Positions 1-5,713 of a stretch of DNA of 24,602 nucleotides are shown here, in pieces. The notes under the pieces are model-generated. The model saw only the letters and a program-made list of their open reading frames with translations. It was not told where the DNA came from and did not search any database. Source of the DNA: a virus; IMG/VR virus record IMGVR_UViG_3300021142_000171, positions 1 through 24,602 of that record; one strand, 5' to 3'. A program made the translations under genes and the position numbers. Every line of letters starts with the position of its first letter. Position 1 is the first letter of the stretch.

Positions 1-80
1 TCCCATTATGCTCCTCTCCTGAGAACCTGATACCAGTATCTCACAGTGCGGCACAGAAGGCGATGGTAAAAACTCTAATA

Positions 81-126
81 GTTTCAGTGAGTTACAGTGA
101 GTTACAGTGAGTTACAGTGAGTTACA
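81..126. repeat. 10-bp tandem repeat, about 4.5 copies
   Basis: The unit GTTACAGTGA is repeated head to tail. The first copy (81-90) has one mismatch, three copies are perfect, and a partial copy ends at 126. It lies in the non-coding start of the window, in the leader of the left-pointing promoter at 250-278. Iterated short repeats like this can be initiator or repressor sites or simply a slipped repeat. No function is shown by the sequence. Confidence 0.9.
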
Positions 127-249
127 TTATATGCTACGCAGTATATACATACACGCACATGTAAGTCATTGATTTTTATAAATGACGCGCAGGGTCGGTG
201 TATCACCCCGTTCTGGAACTTCGAAACCGTTTCCCTACCCTATGAAACC

Positions 250-290
250 ATTATACTAAAACAGCACTGATAAGACGATAGAGAAAACTC
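250..290 (-). promoter_or_regulatory. Left-pointing early promoter
   Basis: Read on the - strand: GAGTTTTC, 4 nt, TCGTCT (-35), 17 nt, TATAAT (-10), then GGTTTCATAGGGTAGG. Spacing and flanks match the + strand early promoter family of this window; only the -35 hexamer is weak. It would transcribe leftwards through the tandem repeats and out of the window. No convincing - strand gene starts before position 1. Confidence 0.7.
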
Positions 291-386
291 TAAGAGAATC
301 AGACACTTGAAACATGCTCTGAGAGCCCATGAGAGCCCCTGAGTGGGGCTCAGACAGACCTGGATGGGTAGCATGGCCCTGGAGCA

Positions 387-439
387 CCTGGATGAGCCAG
401 GGACGCCTGGAGAGCCTGGACGAGCCAGGAGTGCCTGGA
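387..439. repeat. Two imperfect 25-bp direct repeats with inner palindromes
   Basis: Positions 387-411 and 415-439 are copies with three differences. Each contains CCTGG, 5 nt, CCAGG, which can form a short hairpin. Just upstream, 333-351 is a GAGCCCC/GGGGCTC hairpin. The stretch between the divergent promoters (about 291-523) has no gene and consists of these repeats. Confidence 0.8.
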
Positions 440-523
440 AGCTACAGGAAGCATTCGAAAGAGTCTTAGATGCTAAGAAAAGAACAGAATGGTAAGATAT
501 TGATAGAATTAGAGTTTTTTGAA

Positions 524-552
524 TTGAGAACCTGAGTGACTTTCGATAGAAT
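524..552 (+). promoter_or_regulatory. Early promoter
   Basis: TTGAGA (-35), 17 nt, TAGAAT (-10), preceded by AGAGTTTTTT and followed by GGTTACATAG, which is shared with the other early promoters. The only reading frame just downstream is 18 codons long, so the product may be a non-coding RNA. Confidence 0.75.
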
Positions 553-579
553 GGTTACATAGTCAATAAGGAATTAACG

Positions 580-636
580 ATGTATCTGCTCATGCGAAGC
601 GACAAGTCTCTTCTGAGGTCGAAGATTTCACTGTGA
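580..636 (+). CDS. Possible 18-aa leader peptide
   Basis: An ATG follows AAGGA with good spacing and lies 27 nt after the -10 box, the same leader length as in true early genes here. The frame has only 18 codons and ends inside the hairpin region. It could be a leader peptide or the degraded start of a gene. No family is recognised. Confidence 0.25.
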   Translation: MYLLMRSDKSLLRSKISL

Positions 637-668
637 CCTGCTACCAGTGACTTGTGAATGATCAGAAG
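610..668 (+). ncRNA. Nested hairpin downstream of early promoter
   Basis: An outer stem CTTCTGA/TCAGAAG (610-616 with 662-668) encloses an inner stem TCACTG/CAGTGA (628-633 with 645-650). A third small hairpin CTGG/CCAG lies at about 683-695. The region 637-746 has no gene. It would be transcribed from the promoter at 524, so it is a candidate short early RNA or structured leader. No known family is recognised. Confidence 0.35.
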
Positions 669-746
669 TGGAGGGTGACGATCTGGCCCTTCCAGGTAGA
701 AGTGACCGTCGAAGCTAACTGATTGAAAGAATTGAAGTTTTTGTGA

Positions 747-775
747 TTTAGTTTGTTGTCGAATATCTGTAGAAT
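747..775 (+). promoter_or_regulatory. Early promoter for the H1-like gene
   Basis: TTTAGT, 17 nt, TAGAAT, preceded by GAAGTTTTT with the family's 4-5 nt gap. It drives the basic protein gene at 807. Confidence 0.8.
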
Positions 776-806
776 GTATCTTGTGGGTTGAAAAAAGGAA
801 ATGAAC

Positions 807-1148
807 ATGAATGCGAAGGTTGTGAAGTTGACTGCGGATCAGGTTGCTCTTAAGGCTGCTCGCGATGTGCTTGCTGAGAAGCGGGCGCTGGTGAAGGCTC
901 TCAATATCAAGGTTAAGGAGCAGCGTCTGCGCGCGAAGGCTCAGACTGAGGATGACCGTGCTGCCCGTAAGGCTGCCCGTGAGGCGAAGCGTGATGACAT
1001 GCTGAAGGCTGTGGATGCTCGCATTGCCAAGATGGAGGCGAAGCTCGCGGCTCTCCGTGCGAAGGCTGTGGCTCCCAAGGCTCTGAAGCGTGCTGCTCGC
1101 AAGGCTGGCAAGGTGAAGCTGATACGGCGGGAGACGGTGAAGGCTTAA
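807..1148 (+). CDS. Highly basic Ala/Lys/Arg-rich histone H1-like protein
   Basis: This protein of about 113 residues is almost entirely Ala, Lys, Arg, Glu, Leu and Val. It looks helical or coiled-coil through the middle, with dense Lys/Arg pairs and a C-terminus resembling KAARKAGKVKL. Such low-complexity basic proteins usually bind DNA or RNA electrostatically. I infer a nucleoid or chromatin-like role early in infection but recognise no precise family. An ATG at 801 is also possible, but AAGGA at 796-800 is only correctly spaced from the ATG at 807. The gene is alone behind its own early promoter. A possible terminator hairpin follows at 1149-1190. Confidence 0.75.
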   Translation: MNAKVVKLTADQVALKAARDVLAEKRALVKALNIKVKEQRLRAKAQTEDDRAARKAAREAKRDDMLKAVDARIAKMEAKLAALRAKAVAPKALKRAARKAGKVKLIRRETVKA

Positions 1149-1190
1149 AGAACAGACCCCGCGAAAGCTTAGGCAAGTAGCGGGTTCTCT
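1149..1190 (+). terminator. Possible terminator hairpin
   Basis: AGAAC and CCCGC upstream can pair with GCGGG and GTTCT downstream in a bulged stem, followed by a weak T-rich run. It lies right after the H1-like gene's stop codon. Confidence 0.35.
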
Positions 1191-1249
1191 TAAAGGTTTC
1201 GTTTGATTCTGGGGATGCGCTATGACTGGCGAATTAAGGTGAAGGCATA

Positions 1250-1504
1250 ATGCTTACGAATGACATTAAGAAGGGTATGCGTATCAAGCTGGCGAATGGC
1301 TGGTACGGCACCATGATGGACAACGCCCGTGGCAATACTCGCATGGTCGAGGTAGAGGGTTACTTCACTGAGATTGGTAGCGTCTACTCTCATGACATTG
1401 AGTTTGTGTTAGATGATGAGCATTCTCAGCAGCGGTGGCGTAAGGTTGAGCACACTCCCGCTCAGTTGAAGCTTCGTAAGATGGGGATTCATGGCACGTA
1501 CTAG
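1250..1504 (+). CDS. Conserved small phage protein
   Basis: 84 residues, beginning MLTNDIKKGMRIKLANGWYG. The N-terminal half looks like a small beta-barrel: a turn around NGWYGTMMDN, then an EIGSVYSHDI strand. The C-terminus has VEHTPAQLKLRKMG. I believe I have seen this arrangement in other large phages, with no known function. The start follows AAGG with good spacing. The last 14 bases overlap the next gene, so the two are probably translated together. No promoter of the local family is visible directly upstream. Confidence 0.8.
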   Translation: MLTNDIKKGMRIKLANGWYGTMMDNARGNTRMVEVEGYFTEIGSVYSHDIEFVLDDEHSQQRWRKVEHTPAQLKLRKMGIHGTY

Positions 1505-1811
1505 AAAGATTCGCAATGATCGCTTCTACATCATTTACATGATGGAAGCGCCTGATGGCGAGTTCTACATTGGTCTGACATCACGTATTGGACAGGCAGT
1601 CCAGGGTACTCTTAAGACTCGCGTGCGTCGTCACTGGTCAAAGGCACGCACCGCAGGTAAGGATTGGTCCCTTCATGAAAAGATTCGTGAGTTTCCCGTT
1701 CAGAAGGAATGGAATTTCACTGTGATAGACGGCGTTCGCGGTCGTAAGGATGCCTACGCCCTGGAGCGTGAGTATATCATCGAGCAGCAGCCGTCTCTCA
1801 ATACTTTCTAG
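1491..1811 (+). CDS. Small GIY-YIG-like nuclease-fold protein
   Basis: 106 residues that look like one GIY-YIG domain. A YIIYMME strand and FYIGLT form the two signature strands. Arg-rich TRVRRHWSKA follows in place of the catalytic helix, then an ALEREYI segment with the acidic residue, and a terminal Asn-containing SLNTF. That matches the order Y, Y, R, E, N of the family. It has no DNA-binding extension such as NUMOD, so it may be a repair or host-DNA-degrading nuclease rather than a homing enzyme. It overlaps the preceding gene by 14 bases. Confidence 0.75.
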   Translation: MARTRKIRNDRFYIIYMMEAPDGEFYIGLTSRIGQAVQGTLKTRVRRHWSKARTAGKDWSLHEKIREFPVQKEWNFTVIDGVRGRKDAYALEREYIIEQQPSLNTF

Positions 1812-1820
1812 GAATAACAT

Positions 1821-2060
1821 ATGTCGAAGATTCTTCAGAATGCTGTGGATAATTTCATTGATCACATGCAGGGACGCGATGTCCCTGCATGTTTTACTGA
1901 AAAAGAGTTTAGGTCGTGGCTGGTCCATGAGTCTGAGATTAAGACTCAGCCATTGCGTGGGTTTATCTGTAGAGATTGCTCTGTAGTATATGCTGATCAG
2001 ATGCGAAAGGAAGGTCGCTGCTTTCAGAAGGGTATTATGATCGAAAAGGTGTTTGATTAA
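1821..2060 (+). CDS. Hypothetical protein with CxxC
   Basis: 79 residues, unrecognised. There is a helical N-terminus, then GFICRDCSVVYADQMRKEGRCF, in which two Cys and a later Cys could form part of a metal site. It starts 9 bases after the GIY-YIG-like gene, so it is the third gene of that unit. Its coding sequence contains a perfect 11-bp hairpin at 1865-1891 followed by TTTT, listed separately. Confidence 0.7.
   Translation: MSKILQNAVDNFIDHMQGRDVPACFTEKEFRSWLVHESEIKTQPLRGFICRDCSVVYADQMRKEGRCFQKGIMIEKVFD
1865..1891 (+). promoter_or_regulatory. Intragenic terminator-like hairpin
   Basis: CATGCAGGGAC, loop GCGAT, GTCCCTGCATG is a perfect 11-bp inverted repeat followed by TTTT. It sits inside the coding region of the gene at 1821, where chance and codon constraint make such a structure unexpected. 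It could attenuate transcription or bind a protein. Confidence 0.5.
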
Positions 2061-2104
2061 AACATCAATTTCCTAACTCATTGATTCTTTGAGAGTTTTC
2101 ATCG

Positions 2105-2133
2105 TTTAGTTTAGCTTTCGATACAAGTATAAT
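2105..2133 (+). promoter_or_regulatory. Early promoter
   Basis: TTTAGT, 17 nt, TATAAT, preceded by GAGAGTTTTC and by a TAACTCATTGATT motif upstream. Confidence 0.8.
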
Positions 2134-2157
2134 TGATTTATACAGTGAACGGACTTT

Positions 2158-2385
2158 CTGAAGCGCCTGGGCAAGAACACCAAAAACCCTCTCTTTCCGA
2201 AAATTCGAAAGGTAGAGTATGTCAAGGTTCTGAGTGATGATATCTGGGGGAGTACGGTTACTGACACTTGCTATGTCGTGACGATGGAAAAGCTGATCCC
2301 CTGGGCTGATGTTCCTCACAATCTGCGCGTAGAGCCACTGAAGGATCTTTGCGCGAGGTTCGCTGCCCATGAGTCCCTTGAGTAG
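2158..2385 (+). CDS. Hypothetical protein, possible CTG start
   Basis: This is an open frame of 75 codons reading LKRLGKNTKNPLFPKIRK and onward, with the codon preference of the neighbouring early genes. No ATG, GTG or TTG lies in frame between the upstream stop and the protein-like sequence. A CTG at 2158 sits 24 nt after the -10 box, close to the 25-31 nt leaders of the other early genes. It is preceded by ACGGAC, which also precedes the ATG at 3353. So this is either a CTG start or a gene with a mutated ATG. Function unknown. Confidence 0.5.
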   Translation: MKRLGKNTKNPLFPKIRKVEYVKVLSDDIWGSTVTDTCYVVTMEKLIPWADVPHNLRVEPLKDLCARFAAHESLE

Positions 2386-2389
2386 AGAC

Positions 2390-2467
2390 ATGGCTATAAG
2401 CCTCCTAAAACAAACACTTAGGGCTTCCGAGGCCGCTTCGTTTCCGAAGCACATGCTTCAATTATAA
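2390..2467 (+). CDS. Possible 25-aa ORF
   Basis: A short frame beginning MAISLLKQTLRASEA lies 4 bases after the preceding gene, in the same transcript. It runs into the GCTTC/GAAGC hairpin cluster, which may have disrupted a longer gene. Weak ribosome site. Confidence 0.25.
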   Translation: MAISLLKQTLRASEAASFPKHMLQL

Positions 2468-2505
2468 AGCATTCGCTTCAGATTTGAAGCGCACATTTGC
2501 GAAGC
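2421..2505. repeat. Cluster of GCTTC/GAAGC palindromes
   Basis: It contains GCTTCG-TTTC-CGAAGC (2435-2450), then GAAGC-ACAT-GCTTC, then GCTTCA-GATT-TGAAGC (2475-2490), then GCGAAGC (2499-2505). Several alternative hairpins with 4-nt loops can form. The cluster lies between the two short frames of this unit. Confidence 0.75.
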
Positions 2506-2519
2506 ATTTTCGCCCCGTC

Positions 2520-2618
2520 ATGGACGACATTGGTGCCAATGACTGTCATGAGGGTAACGTCATGTTTCGCCGTCGTGGTCGTGGCTTCCAGGTTGTCATC
2601 ACAGATCCAGTGGCCTAA
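2520..2618 (+). CDS. Possible small basic protein, perhaps a gene remnant
   Basis: 32 codons from ATG, reading MDDIGANDCHEGNVMFRRRG and ending ITDPVA. The frame is open upstream through a TTG at 2484 as far as 2409, without an obvious ribosome site. The downstream part looks like a real protein C-terminus. It may be the tail of a gene whose front was rearranged by the palindromes just upstream. Confidence 0.3.
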   Translation: MDDIGANDCHEGNVMFRRRGRGFQVVITDPVA

Positions 2619-2646
2619 GTCACTGAATGTTCTGGAGTTTTTACCA

Positions 2647-2675
2647 TTTAGTTTCTGAGTCTATAAGAGTAGAAT
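2647..2675 (+). promoter_or_regulatory. Early promoter
   Basis: GAGTTTTT, 4 nt, TTTAGT, 17 nt, TAGAAT, GGTTCTTATAGGA. Drives 2706-3276. Confidence 0.85.
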
Positions 2676-2705
2676 GGTTCTTATAGGATGAAAACAAAGA
2701 GATTT

Positions 2706-2918
2706 ATGAAGCAATATGATCAACGGCATGGTGGTCCCTTCGACAGAGGCGGGGCAGACTCATTTTATGGGCGCCCACGGGCGCCCCACTACTTCAAGGG
2801 TGGTTCCTATTCTTCGGAACAGGTGCCCTGCACCGTCATGACTACGGATGAGATCGAAGCCTATGAGGCTGGATACGATTACAACGAAGAGTCTGGTGCC
2901 AAAAAGGATTGGGGTTGA
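2706..2918 (+). CDS. Conserved small phage protein, HGGPFDRGGAD motif
   Basis: 70 residues, with a Gly/Arg/Tyr-rich N-terminal segment RHGGPFDRGGADSFYGR and an acidic C-terminus. I believe similar segments occur in small uncharacterised proteins of other large phages. An in-frame ATG at 2688 would lie only 12 nt after the -10 box and lacks a ribosome site. The ATG at 2706 gives a 30-nt leader, like its neighbours, so I prefer it. The next gene begins 1 base after its stop. Confidence 0.7.
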   Translation: MKQYDQRHGGPFDRGGADSFYGRPRAPHYFKGGSYSSEQVPCTVMTTDEIEAYEAGYDYNEESGAKKDWG

Positions 2919-2919
2919 T

Positions 2920-3276
2920 ATGAAGTATGTAATTGTAGCCAAGATGGTTAATAATTACACAGTTATTTCTGATCCTATGGAAGCCACAGAGAATGATATC
3001 AACACCATCATGGATGACATTACAGAGTTTAAGAAACTGAACCATATCCATGTTGTGGTAGATGGAGAGAACTGGTTTCTTAATCCAGACGCTGTTGTTG
3101 CTGTTTTCAAACGTACCGTGCAAAGTATTGAAATGTCTAATCATATGAATTATCGTCGTCGTAATCCTGTTGCGAAGTTTATGAATGCGGTGGCGCGTCC
3201 ACAGACTCACAGGGATCGAACTCAGTATAAGCGCAAGGCGAAGCACCGTCAACGCACTGATGATGTAAGTTACTGA
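2920..3276 (+). CDS. Hypothetical protein with basic C-terminus
   Basis: 118 residues from MKYVIVAKMVNNYTVI. The first two-thirds look like an alpha/beta domain. The last third is very basic (MNYRRRNP, YKRKAKHRQR), consistent with nucleic-acid binding. The start at 2920, right after the previous stop codon, is preferred to an upstream in-frame ATG at 2848 that would overlap the previous gene by 71 bases. Function unknown. Confidence 0.75.
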   Translation: MKYVIVAKMVNNYTVISDPMEATENDINTIMDDITEFKKLNHIHVVVDGENWFLNPDAVVAVFKRTVQSIEMSNHMNYRRRNPVAKFMNAVARPQTHRDRTQYKRKAKHRQRTDDVSY

Positions 3277-3296
3277 TTTCATTCAGATTTATTGAC

Positions 3297-3325
3297 TTCA
3301 GTTTCTGCTCTGATAGGACTATAAT
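3297..3325 (+). promoter_or_regulatory. Early promoter
   Basis: TTCAGT, 17 nt, TATAAT, GGTTACATAGAG. Upstream TAAGTTACTGATT resembles the motif that precedes the other promoters. Confidence 0.8.
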
Positions 3326-3352
3326 GGTTACATAGAGTGGAGAAACGGACAA

Positions 3353-3460
3353 ATGATCAAGATGATTAACAAGGCGGGAATGTGGTTTGAAAGCAACATT
3401 CTGCCGTTTATGGCTGGTGTTTTGTTTGCTCTTGCTGTTGTCTACGTGAGGTTTCTGTAA
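3353..3460 (+). CDS. 35-aa single-span membrane protein
   Basis: MIKMINKAGMWFESN followed by a hydrophobic segment LPFMAGVLFALAVVYV and a short basic end. This is the classic layout of a tiny inner-membrane protein. The start follows GGAGAAACGGA, 27 nt after the -10 box. Its stop codon overlaps the next start (TAATG). The role is unknown; small early membrane proteins of phages often alter the host envelope or inhibit host functions. Confidence 0.65.
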   Translation: MIKMINKAGMWFESNILPFMAGVLFALAVVYVRFL

Positions 3461-3627
3461 TGGATATTCGTATCACCATCTCCGTCGAGCTTGCTAACTC
3501 CCCCTATGAGATCTATGCCACCATGCTAGGCGAGGCTGCCTACAATGAATTGCTTGATTCAGAATACTCAAAGTACCTGGATGAGCAGGAAGAAATCTGG
3601 CTTGCCAAGCACGGAATGCTGGAGTAA
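3460..3627 (+). CDS. Hypothetical acidic protein, 55 aa
   Basis: MDIRITISVELANSPYEIYA followed by an acidic helical tail (YLDEQEEIWLAKHGMLE). It overlaps the preceding stop codon by one base, so translation is probably coupled. No family is recognised. Confidence 0.65.
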   Translation: MDIRITISVELANSPYEIYATMLGEAAYNELLDSEYSKYLDEQEEIWLAKHGMLE

Positions 3628-3632
3628 CACCA

Positions 3633-3849
3633 ATGAGCGATATGTACGACAGCGACGAGTTCACCCCATTGGCACTATGAGCGCCCAGCAAAGATCGACT
3701 GGAAAAAGCGATACAACGAAGTCGCCTCGCGCACCCCAACGGAGAAGTGCGAGATTCGCTACGCGAACGGTAGCGGACTGGTGCTGAACATTAACGGCGA
3801 GCCAGATGATTGCCAATGCACCAGATACAGGGACGGGGCGCGCAGCTAA
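3633..3849 (+). pseudogene. Small gene split by a +1 frameshift
   Basis: Frame 1 reads MSDMYDSDEFTPLAL and stops at TGA (3678-3680). Shifting by +1 near 3672-3678 opens HYERPAKIDWKKRYNEVASR and onward to a stop at 3847-3849. The second part is clearly protein-like and uses the same codons as its neighbours but has no start of its own. Joined, the protein would be about 71 residues. It may be a disrupted gene, a sequencing indel, or programmed frameshifting at CTA-TGA. The gene at 4363 shows the same situation. Confidence 0.5.
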
Positions 3850-3877
3850 GTCCCTGTAATTCCTAGAGTTTTTGTTG

Positions 3878-3906
3878 TTTAGTTTTCAGGCTCCTAGAGC
3901 TATAAT
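3878..3906 (+). promoter_or_regulatory. Early promoter
   Basis: GAGTTTTT, 4 nt, TTTAGT, 17 nt, TATAAT, GGTTACATAGGATAGG. One of the clearest members of the family. Confidence 0.9.
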
Positions 3907-3937
3907 GGTTACATAGGATAGGAAAACGGAGAGAGAA

Positions 3938-4210
3938 ATGAGCAACATGAGCGCGCTGAGTCAGGATATCGTTGAGCTTCTAGAGGAAGGTCTAGAGTGC
4001 GAGGCCATTGCCAAGCAACTTGGTTGCCCCCTGGCTTGGGTTCTGGATATTGCTGAAGCCAATAAGGATTGGGAAGCTCCCAATGACGAGGAAAACCATC
4101 TGCGCGAGGTGGAGAACGGTCTGGAGCTTTATGACGCTCAGTATGAGGAAGATTACCTGGATCGCATCCTGGAGGCTCAGGAATGGCATGACTTCGATCC
4201 CGCTTGCTGA
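3938..4210 (+). CDS. Acidic protein with possible helix-turn-helix
   Basis: 90 residues. Residues about 8-35 (DIVELLEEGLECEAIAKQLG and on to AWVLDIAEAN) fit a resolvase-like helix-turn-helix. The C-terminal half is strongly acidic. An acidic HTH protein might be a transcription regulator or an anti-repressor mimic. No family is recognised. It is a single-gene unit between its own early promoter and a strong terminator at 4247. Confidence 0.75.
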   Translation: MSNMSALSQDIVELLEEGLECEAIAKQLGCPLAWVLDIAEANKDWEAPNDEENHLREVENGLELYDAQYEEDYLDRILEAQEWHDFDPAC

Positions 4211-4246
4211 TTTGAGACTAACTATAGACTAGCACATTCGTTGCCC

Positions 4247-4273
4247 TGACCGCCATCTCGCGGTCATTTTTTT
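4247..4273 (+). terminator. Rho-independent terminator
   Basis: TGACCGC, loop CATCTC, GCGGTCA, then seven T. Ends the unit of the gene at 3938. Confidence 0.9.
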
Positions 4274-4308
4274 GTCCATAAGTCTATGATTTGTAATGAG
4301 TTTTGTTG

Positions 4309-4337
4309 TTTAGTTCTAAGTCTTATAGAGCTATAAT
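4309..4337 (+). promoter_or_regulatory. Early promoter
   Basis: TTTAGT, 17 nt, TATAAT, GTCTACATAGGATAAGG. GAGTTTT lies 4-5 nt upstream of the -35. Confidence 0.85.
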
Positions 4338-4362
4338 GTCTACATAGGATAAGGAAAAAGAA

Positions 4363-4570
4363 ATGAGCATTCCCACTGTATATCGCATTATCGCCCTTGA
4401 TTCCAACAAGGTGATTCAGTACCGTGTCAGCTTATGATGTTTCCGTGTTTATGTTGGGTCGCTACCTCAACGCCTACCTCATTGTAAAGACTGATGAACA
4501 GGGGTCGCGGGTTGTGAATGATCTTCCCACCCCTGGCGCTACTCTGGAAAAGCATTTAGCTCAGGCTTGA
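4363..4570 (+). pseudogene. Small gene split by a +1 frameshift
   Basis: Frame 1 reads MSIPTVYRIIALDSNKVIQY then RVSL and stops at TGA (4435-4437). Shifting +1 just before it gives YDVSVFMLGRYLNAYLIVKT and onward to a TGA at 4568. Joined, this is about 69 coherent residues. The downstream part has an internal ATG (4451) but no ribosome site. As in the gene at 3633, the stop follows a Leu codon ending in TA and the required shift is +1. Either recoding or loss of function fits. Confidence 0.5.
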
Positions 4571-4601
4571 TAAGTCATTCTATTGCTGAGAGTTTTTGGA
4601 C

Positions 4602-4630
4602 TTTAGTTTCCAGGCTCTCAGCGATATAAT
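4602..4630 (+). promoter_or_regulatory. Early promoter
   Basis: GAGTTTTT, 4 nt, TTTAGT, 17 nt, TATAAT, GGTTTCATAGGATAAGG. Drives the four overlapping genes 4659-5423. Confidence 0.9.
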
Positions 4631-4658
4631 GGTTTCATAGGATAAGGAAACAGCAAAC

Positions 4659-5018
4659 ATGGATACTTTTGTAAAGGTTTTTCATCGTGAGAACGATGGC
4701 TTTGTGCTGGTAGCCGCAGTGGCTTGCCATGTCTCTACTCATGAGGATCTGCCTCTGGAGTATGCGTTCTTTCGCACTCAGAATATTGAGGGCTCATGGT
4801 CAAAGCCTCGTCTGGTGTTTGACGACCACAGTGGTTACCACGATCACCTGGTGGAAAACCGTGACTTCAGCACTGACGTTCAGGTTATGGCACCTCTGCC
4901 CGTTCACAATGGTAAGGAATATGGTCATCGCTCCACGATGACGGGTGACCATATGGAAATGGATGGTCTGCGCTTTCGAGTCGGCTCCTTTGGATTCGAT
5001 GAGATCGAGGTCAAATGA
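4659..5018 (+). CDS. Hypothetical protein, first of a four-gene unit
   Basis: 119 residues, His- and Asp-rich in the middle (FDDHSGYHDHLVENRDF), with predicted beta strands at both ends. No known motif is recognised. It starts 28 nt after the -10 box with AAGGA. The stop overlaps the next start (ATGA), a sign of coupled translation. Confidence 0.75.
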   Translation: MDTFVKVFHRENDGFVLVAAVACHVSTHEDLPLEYAFFRTQNIEGSWSKPRLVFDDHSGYHDHLVENRDFSTDVQVMAPLPVHNGKEYGHRSTMTGDHMEMDGLRFRVGSFGFDEIEVK

Positions 5019-5218
5019 AGTACGGTAAAGAGATAATGACAATGCTAAATGAGGCATTGTATGAGAACCAGGGCAACAAGTCAAAAGACATGCGCTTCGA
5101 GCTGCGCTACTATCAGGGTCTGCTGATCACACTGATTGATCACAGTCCAGACAGTCAGAAGTACGTAGAGAGTCTGATACGGGCTATCAATCTGGATACT
5201 GTAAGGAAAAACACATGA
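5015..5218 (+). CDS. Hypothetical helical protein, 67 aa
   Basis: Mostly helical and charged (MKYGKEIMTMLNEALYENQG, RFELRYYQGLLITLIDH). It overlaps both the preceding gene and the following one by 4 bases (ATGA). No family is recognised. Confidence 0.7.
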   Translation: MKYGKEIMTMLNEALYENQGNKSKDMRFELRYYQGLLITLIDHSPDSQKYVESLIRAINLDTVRKNT

Positions 5219-5328
5219 TCTATCTGGCTCTGTATCTTGTCTATGCCTATCTGGTGGCACTCACCATTGCCTTTGGCATATCACTCATCCGCTTTCTGAT
5301 TTATTTTGTAATACTTGGTAGAAAGTAA
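5215..5328 (+). CDS. 37-aa hydrophobic membrane protein
   Basis: Almost the whole sequence is one long hydrophobic stretch (MIYLALYLVYAYLVALTIAF and on) ending in GRK. It is likely a tiny inner-membrane protein. Its start overlaps the previous stop (ATGA) and its stop overlaps the next start (TAATG). Confidence 0.7.
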   Translation: MIYLALYLVYAYLVALTIAFGISLIRFLIYFVILGRK

Positions 5329-5423
5329 TGAACACTGACGCACTGGAGCTAATGAGTATCATACCCGTAGGACTTTTGATAGTCTTGACGCTTCTCAGTA
5401 TCTGGGAGACGCAGCGAGGCTGA
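5328..5423 (+). CDS. 31-aa membrane protein
   Basis: MNTDALELMSIIPVGLLIVL followed by TLLSIWETQRG: a short acidic N-terminus, one membrane span and a polar end. Last gene of the coupled unit. Confidence 0.6.
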   Translation: MNTDALELMSIIPVGLLIVLTLLSIWETQRG

Positions 5424-5567
5424 CCAAGGCAGACAGGGTAGCAAAAAGGAATGGCAAAAAGATATCCCCAGGGGGTGGGGGCAGACAGTATAAAAACTGG
5501 GTCCCATATTTTGGGTGGGGAGTAGAAGCGGTTCTACTCTTAAGTACCTAAGTATTCGGCTAGTCTC

Positions 5568-5670
5568 TGAGACTCCCAGTCTAAAAAAATTCTGGGACTC
5601 CAAAAATCTCTATGGGACTCCTATAATTACTATGAGACTCCCAGTCTAAAAAAATTCTGGGACTCCAAAA
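5568..5670. repeat. Two perfect 38-bp direct repeats with hairpin
   Basis: Copies at 5568-5605 and 5633-5670 are identical. Each is a near-perfect hairpin: GACTCCCAG and CTGGGACTC pair with one mismatch around a TCTAAAAAAATT loop. Another GGGACTCC lies between them. The rest of the gene-free stretch 5424-5713 holds an A/G-rich run with GGGGGTGGGGG at 5471-5481 and no reading frame I trust. Confidence 0.9.
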
Positions 5671-5713
5671 TAATGCTACAACCCCCATTAGGGATTTCAC
5701 CTAGAATTAATGT

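Noticed and set aside
81-126. CRISPR array
   Set aside because: The unit is 10 bp with no spacers; it is a simple tandem repeat.
913-1176. 87-codon - strand frame rich in Pro, Ser and His
   Set aside because: It is the shadow of the Ala/Lys/Arg-rich gene on the + strand; the composition is what the complement would give.
2065-2454. 129-codon - strand frame
   Set aside because: A typical early promoter points the other way and the + frame at 2158 has promoter-matched spacing and neighbour-like codons. The - frame has no promoter or ribosome site.
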